Both the position numbers and the translations under genes were made by a program. The notes beneath the pieces are model-generated. The model did not search any database, had not been told where the DNA came from, and saw only the letters and a list, made by a program, of their open reading frames with translations. This document shows positions 38,715 through 50,126 of a DNA stretch of 64,000 nt, piece after piece (the first letter of the stretch is position 1; each line of letters begins with the position of its first letter). The stretch is taken from assembly GCF_013394695.1 (NCBI RefSeq), contig NZ_CP058258.1, positions 1,384,001-1,448,000 on the forward strand, read 5' to 3'. Source of the stretch: Streptococcus sp. oral taxon 061. GTDB lineage: Bacteria > Bacillota > Bacilli > Lactobacillales > Streptococcaceae.

Positions 38715-39681
38715 TTCTTGTAACTCCTGCCCAACGAGCGGCTTCTTTTTGAATTTTCTCAGCTGCACCATAGTAGATATCTTTTAAGATTTCTTCAACT
38801 GTTTCTTCTTTCGATACCAAACCTGCAATCTGGCCGGCCATTACTGAACCGCCATCCACATCACCATGGACAACAGCCTTAGCTAAGGCTCCAGCACCCA
38901 TTTGCTCAAAGATTTCCAAATCTGGATTTTCTTGTTTAAAGGCATCTTTTTCAGCTTGCTCGAAATCACGAGTCAATTGGTTTTTGATAGCACGAACTGC
39001 GTGTCCAAAATGTTGTGCTGAAATCGTTGTATCAATATCTCGGGCTTTTAAAATTTTAGCTTTATAGTTTGGATGAGCATTAGATTCTTTAGCAACTACA
39101 AAACGAGTTCCTACTTGAACAGCTTCAGCACCAAGCATAAATCCAGCTGCAGCTCCCTCGCCGTCTGCAATACCACCTGCAGCGATAACAGGAATTGAAA
39201 CAGCCGCCGCAACTTGGCGAACCAAGGTCATAGTTGTTAATTTACCAATATGTCCGCCGGCTTCCATACCTTCAGCAATGACAGCATCCGCACCGATTTT
39301 TTCCATACGTTTAGCCAAAGCAACACTTGGAACTACAGGAATAACGGTAATCCCCGCTTCATGGAATCGCTCCATGTATTTACTTGGGTTTCCTGCACCA
39401 GTTGTGACTACCTTAACCCCTTCTTCAATAACGAGGTCAACAATATCATCAACAAATGGAGACAAGAGCATAATGTTTACACCAAAAGGCTTGTCTGTTA
39501 AAGATTTAATCTTATCGATATTGGCTTTAACTACTTCTTTAGGTGCATTTCCCCCACCAATGATACCAAGCCCACCAGCTTTTGAAACAGCTCCAGCCAA
39601 ATCTCCATCTGCCACCCAGGCCATTCCACCTTGGAAGATAGGATATTTAATATTTAATAGTTCAGTGATACGTGTTTTCAT
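38707..39681 (-). CDS. fabK: Enoyl-ACP reductase II (FMN)
   Basis: The flavin-dependent enoyl reductase that replaces FabI in streptococci and makes them resistant to triclosan-type FabI inhibitors. The 324 residues are of the nitronate monooxygenase-like TIM barrel: YPIFQGGMAWVAD, AAGGIADGEG and QVGTRFV. A FabT-like palindrome and TATAAT lie 45 bp upstream of its start, so this point begins a transcription unit for fabK onward. Confidence 0.96.
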   Translation of the reverse strand: MKTRITELLNIKYPIFQGGMAWVADGDLAGAVSKAGGLGIIGGGNAPKEVVKANIDKIKSLTDKPFGVNIMLLSPFVDDIVDLVIEEGVKVVTTGAGNPSKYMERFHEAGITVIPVVPSVALAKRMEKIGADAVIAEGMEAGGHIGKLTTMTLVRQVAAAVSIPVIAAGGIADGEGAAAGFMLGAEAVQVGTRFVVAKESNAHPNYKAKILKARDIDTTISAQHFGHAVRAIKNQLTRDFEQAEKDAFKQENPDLEIFEQMGAGALAKAVVHGDVDGGSVMAGQIAGLVSKEETVEEILKDIYYGAAEKIQKEAARWAGVTRND

Positions 39682-39721
39682 AGTGCCTCCATAAGTCTTG
39701 CTTACGTAATAGTTCGACTTT

Positions 39722-39741
39722 ATTATAATTTGACGGTCAAA
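39722..39741 (-). promoter_or_regulatory. FabT-like operator and -10 box before fabK
   Basis: TTTGACGGTCAAA (39729-39741) is a 13-bp palindrome, off by one central base. TATAAT (39727-39722 on the minus strand) touches it, so a bound regulator would block the promoter. FabT is known to act at the fabK and fabT promoters in pneumococcus; the match to its site is by pattern. Confidence 0.65.
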
Positions 39742-39797
39742 CTATTACCTAAACAAGAGGGAGCGGGTCTCCCCTACTCCTTCTTTATTTATTCTAA

Positions 39798-40022
39798 TTA
39801 TTTTGTTTGCTCTTCAACGTAAGCAACCAAGTCGCCAACTGTTTTCAAGTTGTCTTCTGCTTCGATTTGGATATCAAAAGCGTCTTCGATTTCAGAGATT
39901 ACTTGGAACAAGTCCAATGAATCTGCATCCAAATCATCAAAAGTAGATTCAAGTGTTACTTCTGATGCATCTTTTCCAAGTTCTTCAACGATAATTTCTT
40001 GTACTTTTTCAAATACTGCCAT
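39798..40022 (-). CDS. acpP: Acyl carrier protein
   Basis: The 74-residue carrier; the phosphopantetheine serine is in DADSLDLFQ. It is placed between fabH and fabK as in the standard streptococcal cluster. Confidence 0.96.
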   Translation of the reverse strand: MAVFEKVQEIIVEELGKDASEVTLESTFDDLDADSLDLFQVISEIEDAFDIQIEAEDNLKTVGDLVAYVEEQTK

Positions 40023-40079
40023 GATAGACTCCTTTAAAATAAATAGTTTTTTATAACAATGTGATCACCACATGATTAC

Positions 40080-41054
40080 CTAAATTGTAACAATAAGTGT
40101 GCCCCATGTCAAACCTCCACCGAAACCTGACAAGAGAATTTTTTGGCTACCATCCAAATGGATGAGCCCTTCTTCTACACACTCAGAAAGTAAAATCGGG
40201 ATACTTGCTGCACTAGTATTTCCATACTTCATCATATTAGCAGGAAGCTTGTCACGATCGACACCGATTTTTCTAGCCATCTTATCTAAAATGCGAATAT
40301 TAGCTTGATGAAGCAAGAGATAATCGAGTTCATCTGCTGATATTGGACTTTTTTCGATGGTCTGTTTAATAGATTTAGCCACGTCTCGAATTGCAAAGTC
40401 AAAAACTGCTCTCCCATCCATTTTCAAGAAAACATCTGGTTCTTCTTGAATCGAAAATGGTGAAATCAATCCTGTCTGTCCATAAGTGAGACACTCACCA
40501 CGAGAACCATCGCTATTGAGACTTTCAGCTAAGAAATGTTTTTGGTCACTTGCCTCAAGTAGCACTCCACCAGCTCCATCTCCGAACAAGACAGCTGTTG
40601 AGCGGTCAGACCAATCCAAAGATTTTGACATGGTCTCACTACCGATAACCAGACCCTTGCGATATGTTCCTGAAGAAATGAACTTTTCTGCAGTTGATAG
40701 GGCAAAGACAAATCCACTACAAGCGGCTGTTAAATCATAGGCAAAAGCCTTGTGAGCGCCAATTCTTGCCTGAACACGAGCTGCAGTAGAAGGCATCATC
40801 GAGTCAGGTGTCATAGTCGCCAGAATAATAAAATCTAGCTCTTCAGCAGAAATCCCTGCCTTGTCTATAAGTTGCTTTGCAACCTCTGTAGCCAAATCTC
40901 CTGTTGATTCTGTTTTAGAAATATGACGTTCTTTAATCCCTGTCCGACTTGAGATCCATTCATCACTCGTATCCATGACCTGAGCCAAGTCTTCGTTAGT
41001 GATAATCTGCTCTGGAGCATAATGAGCGACCTGGCTTATTTTTGCAAAAGCCAT
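40080..41054 (-). CDS. fabH: 3-Oxoacyl-ACP synthase III
   Basis: Initiates fatty acid synthesis from acetyl-CoA and malonyl-ACP. The 324 residues have the Cys-His-Asn triad in [20 protein letters not shown] and YGNTSAAS. Its start overlaps the fabT stop by one base. Confidence 0.97.
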   Translation of the reverse strand: MAFAKISQVAHYAPEQIITNEDLAQVMDTSDEWISSRTGIKERHISKTESTGDLATEVAKQLIDKAGISAEELDFIILATMTPDSMMPSTAARVQARIGAHKAFAYDLTAACSGFVFALSTAEKFISSGTYRKGLVIGSETMSKSLDWSDRSTAVLFGDGAGGVLLEASDQKHFLAESLNSDGSRGECLTYGQTGLISPFSIQEEPDVFLKMDGRAVFDFAIRDVAKSIKQTIEKSPISADELDYLLLHQANIRILDKMARKIGVDRDKLPANMMKYGNTSAASIPILLSECVEEGLIHLDGSQKILLSGFGGGLTWGTLIVTI

Positions 41055-41488
41055 TACTTCAAATCCTCCAAAAAGTGATAAAGATTAGTCAACCCTTTAC
41101 CCATAACTTCCATCTCTTCAGGACTCATGCTTTCGATAATTCTTTCGACCATGGCCTTATGGAAACGTTTGTGAAGACGGTGAACGAGACGACCTTTCTT
41201 TGTCAAATGCAGATGTACTACACGACGATCTTGATCTGAACGGATACGTTCGATGTATCCTTTTCTCTCCAAATTGTTTAAACTCGTTGTCACAGTCCCT
41301 AGAGTTACCATCAACTCTTTGGAAACTTGGCTCGGAGTCACTTCTGGATACTTGCCGATAACATCAATCGTGTGCATTTCTTTGATAGAGATATCCTTGA
41401 AACGACTACCTCGCAAACTTACTTCCTCGATTACTAGGACATTGTTAAAAATTGATGTTAAATAGTCATTGACTTGTTGGTAGTCCAT
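41054..41488 (-). CDS. fabT: MarR-type repressor of fatty acid synthesis
   Basis: Represses the fab cluster when acyl-ACP from exogenous fatty acid is present. I start it at ATG 41488 ([16 protein letters not shown]), 144 residues, with GAGGG 7 nt upstream. The winged helix is seen as [32 protein letters not shown] with DRRVV in the wing. A FabT-like half-matched palindrome upstream fits autoregulation. Confidence 0.95.
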   Translation of the reverse strand: MDYQQVNDYLTSIFNNVLVIEEVSLRGSRFKDISIKEMHTIDVIGKYPEVTPSQVSKELMVTLGTVTTSLNNLERKGYIERIRSDQDRRVVHLHLTKKGRLVHRLHKRFHKAMVERIIESMSPEEMEVMGKGLTNLYHFLEDLK

Positions 41489-41513
41489 TTCTCTTCCCTC
41501 CTTTACCAAAAAA

Positions 41514-41529
41514 GTTTAATAATCAAAAC
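41514..41529. promoter_or_regulatory. FabT-like operator before fabT
   Basis: On the minus strand GTTTTGATTATTAAAC contains TTTGATTATTAAA, one base off a full palindrome of TTTGATTATCAAA. It lies 26 bp before fabT. Confidence 0.55.
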
Positions 41530-41578
41530 ATTTGACAAGAAAAGTATATCAAACTTCAAAGAATAGTGCAAGTATTTT

Positions 41579-42364
41579 TTATTTCCCGACAAATTTTGGA
41601 CGTCTTCTTTCAGAATGTGCACGAACACCTTCTTTAAAATCTTCCGTATAAGATAGTGATTTTTGTAGCTCCAATTCAAGTTGGGCGTATTCATGCCACT
41701 GCTTGAACTCACTCTCCCAAACGAGCTTTTTAATTGCTGCATAAGAATTTGAAGAACCACGTCTCAACTTCTTCAACAATTGTTCTCTTGTTTTTTCTAA
41801 TTGTTCACTAGTGCATAGGCGATACAAAGCTCCTGCTTCAAAGGCTTTTTCAGCGGTAAAAGCTTCGCCTGTCATTGCTAATTGAGTTGCTCGAGTTGCA
41901 CCTAGAGATCGTGTAAGCAAGAATAAGCCACCTGCATCAGGAGCTAAGCCCACACCTACAAAAGCCTGGATGAATTTAGCTTTGTCAGATGCAATACAGA
42001 AATCAACAGCCAAAGCCATATTTGCTGCGGCTCCAGCAACTGCTCCGTCCACCTCCATGATAACTGGCTTAGAAATCTGTTTAATCTTATAAGAAATTGT
42101 ATTAACCAATTCAGCAATTCGTGCAAGTGAAGCAATATCATCTTCATCGACAGCACGTTTCATCTCAACTAAGTCTCCACCGACTGAAAATACCTTACCT
42201 GCTGCATTAATGAGAATAAATGAAACAGAGTCGTCTTTTTCAGCCAATTCCAGTGCTTCTAAAATTTCTTCACACATAGGAATATGGAAACCATTTGCCA
42301 CTTCGGGACGATTTAAAGTAATCGTTGCTAAATCGTCTTGAATTTGAAAGATAATATGATTCAT
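41579..42364 (-). CDS. fabM: Trans-2-decenoyl-ACP isomerase
   Basis: Shifts the double bond of trans-2-decenoyl-ACP to cis-3, the branch point to unsaturated fatty acids in streptococci. The 261 residues belong to the crotonase fold: [17 protein letters not shown] gives the first oxyanion loop and [15 protein letters not shown] the second. It is the first gene of the cluster, 90 bp before fabT. The neighbourhood makes FabM more likely than a catabolic hydratase. Confidence 0.93.
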   Translation of the reverse strand: MNHIIFQIQDDLATITLNRPEVANGFHIPMCEEILEALELAEKDDSVSFILINAAGKVFSVGGDLVEMKRAVDEDDIASLARIAELVNTISYKIKQISKPVIMEVDGAVAGAAANMALAVDFCIASDKAKFIQAFVGVGLAPDAGGLFLLTRSLGATRATQLAMTGEAFTAEKAFEAGALYRLCTSEQLEKTREQLLKKLRRGSSNSYAAIKKLVWESEFKQWHEYAQLELELQKSLSYTEDFKEGVRAHSERRRPKFVGK

Positions 42365-42560
42365 AGCTACTCCTTTAATTTAGAAAGCTTATTAAATTAT
42401 TTTATCTTCAAAGTATATCTTATTATTTTCATTTACACAAGCAAAAATCGATTAAAAGTGTATCAGCCGATTTTTAAAGAGTGTTTTCTATACTTAAAAT
42501 AACTAAGTTAAGCTAATCATGTCCAGACTTCTAATAAGATGTAGCCTTTCCTATTGCAGA

Positions 42561-42589
42561 TTGAAAAAAGCCCTTCTTTCTGCTATAAT
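42561..42589 (+). promoter_or_regulatory. Promoter of lysC
   Basis: TTGAAA (42561-42566), 17 bp, TATAAT (42584-42589), with GAGGAG ahead of the ATG. Confidence 0.82.
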
Positions 42590-42617
42590 CGTATAAAATA
42601 CTAACTGAGGAGTTTTT

Positions 42618-43982
42618 ATGAAGGTTGTAAAATTTGGAGGAAGTTCACTCGCCTCTGCAAGCCAGTTGAAAAAGGTTTTAAACATTGTAAAAAGTGACCC
42701 TGAACGTCGTTTTGTAGTTGTTTCTGCACCAGGAAAGCGCGATGCTGAAGATACCAAGGTTACGGATGCTTTGATTAAATATTATCGTGATTATGTAGCA
42801 GGAAATGATATCAGTGCTAGTCAAAATTGGATTATCGATCGTTACGCTGCAATGGTTAGCGAACTAGGACTTAAACCAGCTGTTTTAGAACGAATCTCTA
42901 AAAGCATCCGAACTCTTGCTACTCTTCCAATTGAGGACAATGAGTTTCTTTACGATACCTTTCTTGCTGCAGGGGAAAATAACAATGCTAAACTGATTGC
43001 AGCTTACTTTAACCAAAATGGTATAGAAGCGCGCTATGTTCATCCACGAGAGGCTGGGATTGTTGTTACAAGCGAACCTGGAAATGCTCGTATCATTCCT
43101 TCAAGTTATGATAAAATCGAAGAGCTCAATAATGGAACGGAAGTTCTGGTTATTCCCGGATTCTTCGGTGTGACTAAAGAGAATCAAATCTGTACCTTCT
43201 CACGTGGTGGATCTGATATCACTGGTTCAATTATCGCAGCTGGAGTTAAAGCTGACCTTTATGAAAATTTCACTGATGTTGACGGAATTTTTGCTGCCCA
43301 CCCTGGTATCATTCACAAACCACACTCAATCCCTGAATTGACTTACCGTGAAATGCGGGAATTGGCCTATGCAGGTTTCTCTGTACTACATGACGAAGCA
43401 CTCCTTCCAGCCTACCGCGGAAAAATCCCTCTTGTTATCAAAAATACCAATAATCCTGAACATCCGGGTACTCGCATCGTTCTAAAACACAGCAGTGATG
43501 AATTCCCAGTAGTGGGGATTGCTGGTGATTCTGGTTTTGTCAGCATCAATATGTCTAAATACCTGATGAACCGCGAAGTAGGTTTTGGTCGTAAAGTACT
43601 TCAAATTCTAGAAGACCTGAATATTGGTTGGGAACATATGCCAACTGGTATCGATGACCTATCTATCATTCTACGTTCACGAGAATTGACTCCTATCAAG
43701 GAAGAAGAAATCCTTCGTCAACTTGTTCAAAAGGCAGAGGTAGACCACGCCGAAATTGAGCACGATCTCTCAATCATTATGATTGTTGGAGAAAAAATGA
43801 AGCGCCATATCGGGGTAACTGCTACAGCTACTCGTGCCTTATCTGAAAACAAGATCAACATTCAAATGATGTCGCAAGGTTCTAGTGAAGTTTCTATCAT
43901 GTTCGTTGTCCACAAAGACCAAGAAAAAGCGGCTCTTAAGGCTCTCTACCAAGCATTTTTCGGTGAAAGTAAGGAAGACTAA
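42618..43982 (+). CDS. lysC: Aspartokinase
   Basis: Phosphorylates aspartate in the lysine, threonine and methionine pathway. The 454 residues include KFGGSSLA at the start, FSRGGSDITGSI in the kinase domain, and two ACT domains from about 300. It couples to a DUF956 gene 2 bp on. Confidence 0.96.
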   Translation: MKVVKFGGSSLASASQLKKVLNIVKSDPERRFVVVSAPGKRDAEDTKVTDALIKYYRDYVAGNDISASQNWIIDRYAAMVSELGLKPAVLERISKSIRTLATLPIEDNEFLYDTFLAAGENNNAKLIAAYFNQNGIEARYVHPREAGIVVTSEPGNARIIPSSYDKIEELNNGTEVLVIPGFFGVTKENQICTFSRGGSDITGSIIAAGVKADLYENFTDVDGIFAAHPGIIHKPHSIPELTYREMRELAYAGFSVLHDEALLPAYRGKIPLVIKNTNNPEHPGTRIVLKHSSDEFPVVGIAGDSGFVSINMSKYLMNREVGFGRKVLQILEDLNIGWEHMPTGIDDLSIILRSRELTPIKEEEILRQLVQKAEVDHAEIEHDLSIIMIVGEKMKRHIGVTATATRALSENKINIQMMSQGSSEVSIMFVVHKDQEKAALKALYQAFFGESKED

Positions 43983-43984
43983 AC

Positions 43985-44356
43985 ATGGCTCAATCTCTCA
44001 ACAAAGTCATTGACCTACAAACAACTGGAACCTCCTATCTTTCCATTTCAGGAAAGGTCGGAAAGTTCCTTGTTGGAGATCAAGCACTAGAATTTTACGC
44101 AGACCGAAATGTCGAGGATTATATTCAAATCCCATGGTCTAGCGTTAATCAAATCGGAGCCAATGTTTCGGGCCGTAAGGTTAGTCGTCACTTTGAAGTT
44201 TTTACAGACCAAGGAAAATTCCTCTTTGCCTCAAAAGATTCTGGAAAAATTCTTAAAATTGCTCGTGAAAAACTAGGTAATGATAAGGTTGTCAAGCTTC
44301 CAACTTTAGTCCAAATCATTGGGCATAAAATTAAAAATCTATTTGCAAAAAAATAG
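43985..44356 (+). CDS. DUF956 family protein (ManO-like)
   Basis: A 123-residue protein of DUF956. In many lactic acid bacteria this gene follows the mannose PTS operon and is called manO; here it is behind lysC instead, although a mannose-family PTS lies 4 kb on. Visible features are SISGKVGKFLVGDQALEFY and GRKVSRHFEVFTDQGKFLFASKDSGKIL. The function is unknown. Confidence 0.82.
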   Translation: MAQSLNKVIDLQTTGTSYLSISGKVGKFLVGDQALEFYADRNVEDYIQIPWSSVNQIGANVSGRKVSRHFEVFTDQGKFLFASKDSGKILKIAREKLGNDKVVKLPTLVQIIGHKIKNLFAKK

Positions 44357-44376
44357 AAACTTTAGTATAATCATAG

Positions 44377-44555
44377 AAACGGATAAGTAGGTTAAGTTTA
44401 TCTTTCAGAAAGTCTGCGGTCGCTGTGAGCAGATAGAAAACTTAGGTGAAATTCTACCGTTGTTGCAAACTAAATACATAATCAAGTGCACACCTGTGAA
44501 GTTGGATGGAACCGTGGCCCTGCCACTCCAACGCTTTGTCAGGTGTGCTTTTTTC
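44377..44555 (+). ncRNA. Serine T-box riboswitch of serS
   Basis: The T-box motif TGGATGGAACCGTGGC lies at 44502-44517. Stem I starts near 44379 (AACGG pairing with CCGTT at 44457), with AAGTAGG early in the left side; the specifier is probably TCT (44453-44455, serine) followed by A. The terminator is GCACACCTG (44488-44496) with CAGGTGTGC (44540-44548) and six T residues. Uncharged tRNA(Ser) should allow the antiterminator to form and raise serS. Confidence 0.9.
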
Positions 44556-44569
44556 ATAAAGGAGTTTAT

Positions 44570-45844
44570 ATGCTAGATATTAAACGAATTCGTACAGACT
44601 TTGATGCTGTCGCAGAAAAATTGGCTACACGTGGTGTAGATGCTGCTATCTTGAACGAGATGAAAGAAATCGATGCAAAACGTCGTGATATCTTGGTCAA
44701 GGTTGAAACACTTAAAGCAGAACGTAATACAGTTTCTGCTGAGATTGCTCAAGCTAAACGCAACAAAGAGAATGCAGACGATAAAATTGCTGCCATGCAA
44801 GCTCTCTCTGCTGAGGTAAAAGCTCTTGATGCTGAATTGGCTGAAATCGATGCGAAATTGACAGAATTTACCACAACTCTTCCCAACATCCCTGCTGATA
44901 GTGTTCCTATCGGTGCTGACGAAGACGATAACGTAGAAGTTCGACGTTGGGGAACTCCTCGCGAGTTTGACTTCGAACCAAAAGCTCACTGGGATCTTGG
45001 TGAAGACCTCGGCATTCTTGACTGGGAACGTGGTGGAAAAGTTACCGGTGCCCGCTTCCTCTTCTATAAAGGCCTTGGAGCTCGTTTGGAACGTGCTATC
45101 TACAACTTTATGTTGGATGAGCATGGTAAAGAAGGCTATACAGAAGTCATCACTCCATACATGGTGAACCATGATTCTATGTTTGGTACTGGTCAATATC
45201 CAAAATTCAAGGAAGATACTTTTGAGCTCAGTGATACCAACTATGTCCTCATTCCTACAGCTGAAGTTCCTTTGACTAACTACTATCGTGATGAAATTCT
45301 TGACGGAAAAGACTTGCCAATCTACTTTACTGCTATGAGTCCATCATTCCGTTCTGAAGCTGGTTCAGCTGGTCGCGATACTCGCGGTTTGATTCGTTTG
45401 CACCAATTCCACAAGGTTGAAATGGTGAAATTTACCAAACCAGAAGAATCATACGAAGAATTGGAAAAAATGACAGCCAACGCTGAAAACATCCTTCAAA
45501 AATTCAATCTCCCATACCGTGTGGTAGCTCTTTCTACAGGAGATATGGGATTCTCAGCAGCAAAAACTTACGACTTGGAAGTATGGATCCCTGCGCAAAA
45601 TACTTATCGTGAAATCTCAAGCTGTTCAAATACAGAAGATTTCCAAGCGCGTCGTGCCCAAATCCGTTACCGTGATGAAGCAGATGGTAAAGTGAAACTC
45701 CTTCACACTTTGAATGGTTCTGGACTTGCTGTTGGACGTACCGTTGCTGCAATTCTGGAAAACTATCAAAATGAAGATGGTTCTGTCACTATTCCAGAAG
45801 TCCTTCGTCCATACATGGGTGGTGTTGAAGTCATCAAACCATAA
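44570..45844 (+). CDS. serS: Seryl-tRNA synthetase
   Basis: Charges tRNA(Ser). I start it at ATG 44570 ([13 protein letters not shown]), 424 residues, since GGAG is 7 nt upstream and the in-frame upstream extension is the T-box itself. It has the N-terminal coiled-coil arm (residues 25-110), motif 2 with [13 protein letters not shown], and motif 3 [17 protein letters not shown]. Confidence 0.98.
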   Translation: MLDIKRIRTDFDAVAEKLATRGVDAAILNEMKEIDAKRRDILVKVETLKAERNTVSAEIAQAKRNKENADDKIAAMQALSAEVKALDAELAEIDAKLTEFTTTLPNIPADSVPIGADEDDNVEVRRWGTPREFDFEPKAHWDLGEDLGILDWERGGKVTGARFLFYKGLGARLERAIYNFMLDEHGKEGYTEVITPYMVNHDSMFGTGQYPKFKEDTFELSDTNYVLIPTAEVPLTNYYRDEILDGKDLPIYFTAMSPSFRSEAGSAGRDTRGLIRLHQFHKVEMVKFTKPEESYEELEKMTANAENILQKFNLPYRVVALSTGDMGFSAAKTYDLEVWIPAQNTYREISSCSNTEDFQARRAQIRYRDEADGKVKLLHTLNGSGLAVGRTVAAILENYQNEDGSVTIPEVLRPYMGGVEVIKP

Positions 45845-45849
45845 TTCAA

Positions 45850-45878
45850 AAAAAGAGGAAGCTATGCTTCCTCTTTTT
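45850..45878 (+). terminator. Intrinsic terminator after serS
   Basis: AAAAAGAGGAAGC and GCTTCCTCTTTTT pair around TAT with a T tail. Confidence 0.9.
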
Positions 45879-45891
45879 AATTTACAAGAAA

Positions 45892-45923
45892 GAAAACAGG
45901 TAGAAACCTTTATTTCCACCTGT
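45892..45923 (-). terminator. Intrinsic terminator after groEL
   Basis: On the minus strand ACAGGTGGAAA pairs with TTTCTACCTGT around six bases, then TTTC. It is separate from the serS terminator. Confidence 0.8.
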
Positions 45924-45937
45924 TATTTTTATATTCT

Positions 45938-47569
<1,632 letters not shown>

Positions 47570-47572
47570 CTA

Positions 47573-47857
47573 TTATTCTTCAACGATTGCTAAAATATTA
47601 GCTTCACCCACGATGATATATTTTTCATCACCATCTTTGACATCAATACCTACATGAGCTTCAACTAAAACTTGATCTCCAACTTTTACACTTGGAGCAA
47701 CAAGTTCACCACTCAAGGTGCGAACACCTTGTCCAATAGCTACTACTTTAGCTGTTTTTGTTTTTTCTTGGGCTGATCCTGCAAGGACAAAGCCACCAAC
47801 TGTTTGTTCTTTTTCTTCAATTTTCAAGACCACGCGGTCTCCTAATGGTTTCAACAT
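47573..47857 (-). CDS. groES: Co-chaperonin GroES (Hsp10)
   Basis: Lid of the GroEL chamber, 94 residues, with the mobile loop [18 protein letters not shown]. First gene of groES-groEL; CIRCE and a CtsR-like site control it. Confidence 0.97.
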   Translation of the reverse strand: MLKPLGDRVVLKIEEKEQTVGGFVLAGSAQEKTKTAKVVAIGQGVRTLSGELVAPSVKVGDQVLVEAHVGIDVKDGDEKYIIVGEANILAIVEE

Positions 47858-47886
47858 CTGCTTTCCTCCATAAGATAATCATATTA

Positions 47887-47913
47887 TTAGCACTCTTTGT
47901 ATACGAGTGCTAA
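47887..47913. promoter_or_regulatory. CIRCE (HrcA operator)
   Basis: TTAGCACTC, nine bases, GAGTGCTAA: a perfect copy of the 9-9-9 palindrome, 29 bp before groES. HrcA binding represses the operon. Confidence 0.97.
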
Positions 47914-47924
47914 ACCATAGTTCT

Positions 47925-47952
47925 ATTGTATCACTTAGTCAGAAATAGTCAA
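47925..47952 (-). promoter_or_regulatory. Promoter of groESL
   Basis: Minus strand: TTGACT (47952-47947), 16 bp, TACAAT (47930-47925). CIRCE follows the start site. Confidence 0.82.
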
Positions 47953-47954
47953 GA
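47937..47954. promoter_or_regulatory. CtsR-like operator over the groESL -35
   Basis: GTCAGAAATAGTCAAG matches the CtsR heptad repeat GTCAAANANRGTCAAA with two mismatches and covers the -35. Dual HrcA and CtsR control of groESL is known in streptococci. Confidence 0.6.
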
Positions 47955-47984
47955 AAAAAACACCTCAAAAATGAAAGAGATGTT
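47953..47984 (-). terminator. Terminator after the 97-residue membrane gene
   Basis: AACATCTC and GAGGTGTT (one G-U) pair around a T-rich loop, followed by seven T residues on the minus strand. Confidence 0.7.
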
Positions 47985-47993
47985 CCTTTAATA

Positions 47994-48287
47994 TTAATTG
48001 AGAATCGTCAACTTTTGATTGAAATCATCGATAACCTTTTGGAGATTGATCCGCCCGCGGTAGATACCATATCCAAAAACCACCATTCCTAATATTCCAA
48101 TCAAGGCAAGTAAAATTCCGAAAATTAAGAGTGGGAGGAAGGTTTTATGAAAAAGATAAATCAATACCACACCAATACTAGCAGTGATAAAGAGCAAACT
48201 GAACCAACGACCCAAATTTTCAAGCATGTGGCGTTGATACTTAATTTCTGTTTCATATCCATTAACAAGTTCTTGTTTTGTAACCAT
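47994..48287 (-). CDS. Small two-helix membrane protein
   Basis: A 97-residue protein of unknown function. Two membrane helices (LGRWFSLLFITASIGVVLIYLF and LLIFGILLALIGILGMVVFGYG) sit between a charged N-terminus and a helical tail (INLQKVIDDFNQKLTIL). AGGAGG lies just before the ATG. It is downstream of the IID gene, but a strong terminator stands between them and leaves little room for a promoter, so it may depend on read-through. Confidence 0.72.
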   Translation of the reverse strand: MVTKQELVNGYETEIKYQRHMLENLGRWFSLLFITASIGVVLIYLFHKTFLPLLIFGILLALIGILGMVVFGYGIYRGRINLQKVIDDFNQKLTILN

Positions 48288-48302
48288 GAAAATCCTCCTG
48301 AT

Positions 48303-48354
48303 AAAAATTGAGAATGAAGTGTAAGAGAAGGAGATTAGTCTACTTCATTCTCAA
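48303..48354 (-). terminator. Intrinsic terminator of the PTS operon
   Basis: TTGAGAATGAAGT pairs perfectly with ACTTCATTCTCAA around about 21 bases; five T residues follow on the minus strand. Confidence 0.85.
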
Positions 48355-48388
48355 AATTTTTACTAGTAAATATTGGGTTCTCTTGACC

Positions 48389-49225
48389 TTAGTAATTAAG
48401 ATGTGGGTCAAAGATACCTAGAGCAACACCAATTAAGGCAACAACAACTAGAATTAACATGACTTTGTTTGGTGAAACTTTTTTCTTAGACATCAACCAC
48501 CAGCAAATAGTGATGAAGGTTGCTGTCAAGAGACCTGGATAAACACCATCAATCTTTTCTTGAATTTTAAGGAAGGCTTCTCCGTTAGCATTTTTGAATT
48601 CGAGTGCTGTTGTAACAGAGACCCAAGTCGCTGCTACAGCACCAATAACCATACCACCGACAACGCTGATTGCTTTACGAAGAGCTTGTCCTTTTGGTCC
48701 TACTAGGAATTCAACGGCTTTATCCCCTAATTGATATCCTTTGAAGAAGGCAAAGCGCATACCAAAGTAGACTAGGAAGTTCCATACGACGATGTAGAAG
48801 ATAGCACCAGCGACGTTACCACCTTTAGAAAGACCAAGTGCAATCCCCAAAAGAACTGGAATCAAGGTACCAACGATCAAAGAGTCACCAATACCAGCGA
48901 TTGGTCCCATCAAACCGGCACGCATCCCATTGATGGTTTCACCATCTACTGCATCTCCATTTGCACGTGCTTCTTCCAAACCAGCTGTAATCCCTACAAC
49001 AAGAGATCCAAGTTGCGGTTCAGTATTGAAGAAAGCAGTATAGGTTTGCATAGCATCTTTTTGTTCTTCTTTTGTATCATACATTTCTTCTACGATTGGA
49101 AGCATAGAAGTCAAGTACCCAAAGGTTTGCATGTGTTCTTGAGAGAAACAAGTCAAATGACCATAATACCAATGATGAAATGCTTTTGCTAATGTTTTCT
49201 TTGAAATTTTCTTTCTATCAGCCAT
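48389..49225 (-). CDS. Mannose-family PTS component IID
   Basis: The 278-residue membrane component of the mannose/fructose/sorbose PTS class. I start it at ATG 49225 (MADRKKISKK) as GAGGAGG lies 9 nt upstream. The hallmark is the start RWYYGHLTCFSQEHMQTFGYL-like segment (WYYGHLTCFSQEHMQ), then GPIAGIGDSLIVGTLIPVLLGIALGL. It follows IIC by one base. Substrate cannot be read from sequence. Confidence 0.93.
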   Translation of the reverse strand: MADRKKISKKTLAKAFHHWYYGHLTCFSQEHMQTFGYLTSMLPIVEEMYDTKEEQKDAMQTYTAFFNTEPQLGSLVVGITAGLEEARANGDAVDGETINGMRAGLMGPIAGIGDSLIVGTLIPVLLGIALGLSKGGNVAGAIFYIVVWNFLVYFGMRFAFFKGYQLGDKAVEFLVGPKGQALRKAISVVGGMVIGAVAATWVSVTTALEFKNANGEAFLKIQEKIDGVYPGLLTATFITICWWLMSKKKVSPNKVMLILVVVALIGVALGIFDPHLNY

Positions 49226-49226
49226 T

Positions 49227-50069
49227 TTAAATATCCTCCTCATCATCGTCTACGTAAACAACCCCAGCTGGAACAGCTTTCATAGATTTGATTACTTCAA
49301 GTTCATAGTAGATTACTGCAAAGATCAATGAAACAACCGCACTCGCTACCAAGTTCAAGCCGAGAGATTTAGCCAAGGTAAATCCAACAAAGAATGGAAT
49401 GAAGTCAGTTGCTTTTGTAACAATTTGTTTCAACAAGATAGCAATACCGACACATGGGAGAAGAGCTCCGACTGTAAAGAGAGCTTTCATCCAGAAACCA
49501 TCCATAGGAAGGTAAAGTTTCATCAAATCAACCATGTTTTCACCATATTTAGTGATAATCATAGTTGGAAGGAAAGAGAAGAGGAAGTGAGAGATCCATG
49601 GGTAAACCCAGTCAACTGCGTAGAGTTTTTTGAAATTTCCTTCTTCAACGGCTTTCCAACCAATGTGTTGCCAAAGCAAGTTCATGGTAGCTGTTCCGTA
49701 GAAAAGAACAGTACCGATTGTCCCAACGGCCGCACCGATTGGGGCTGCAGCTGCTGCAATTCCAGCTTCATCTGTGATGTGATTTGCATGCACAAACAAG
49801 ATAGCAAGAGGAACACCGATATAAGAGATGGCACGAACATCGGCAGATACGGTTCCACCAGGTGTTACCAAGGCGATATAAACGACTTGAAGGGCAACCC
49901 CGACCATAATACCGGTTGTCACATCTCCAAGAATTAAACCTGAAATCAACCCACCGATCAAGGGACGACCGAGTGTATAGTTCCCGATACTGGAACCTCC
50001 CATACCAGGCATTGAAGACAAGCTGGCGAAAACAGCAAGCAAGATTGCTTGAATCCATGAAATTGTCAT
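49227..50069 (-). CDS. Mannose-family PTS component IIC
   Basis: The 280-residue sugar channel of the PTS. Several helices and the family loop MPGMGGSSIGNYTLGRPLIGG are visible; the C-terminus is acidic (DDDEEDI). Third gene of IIA-IIB-IIC-IID. Confidence 0.93.
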   Translation of the reverse strand: MTISWIQAILLAVFASLSSMPGMGGSSIGNYTLGRPLIGGLISGLILGDVTTGIMVGVALQVVYIALVTPGGTVSADVRAISYIGVPLAILFVHANHITDEAGIAAAAAPIGAAVGTIGTVLFYGTATMNLLWQHIGWKAVEEGNFKKLYAVDWVYPWISHFLFSFLPTMIITKYGENMVDLMKLYLPMDGFWMKALFTVGALLPCVGIAILLKQIVTKATDFIPFFVGFTLAKSLGLNLVASAVVSLIFAVIYYELEVIKSMKAVPAGVVYVDDDEEDI

Positions 50070-50126
50070 AACAAACGCTCCTTTTTGTTTGTAAATTTAT
50101 TTACCTAACTAATAAAACTGTTAGGT

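Noticed and set aside
44486..44569. 28-codon extension of serS
   Set aside because: The extension is the T-box terminator region; ATG 44570 has the ribosome site.
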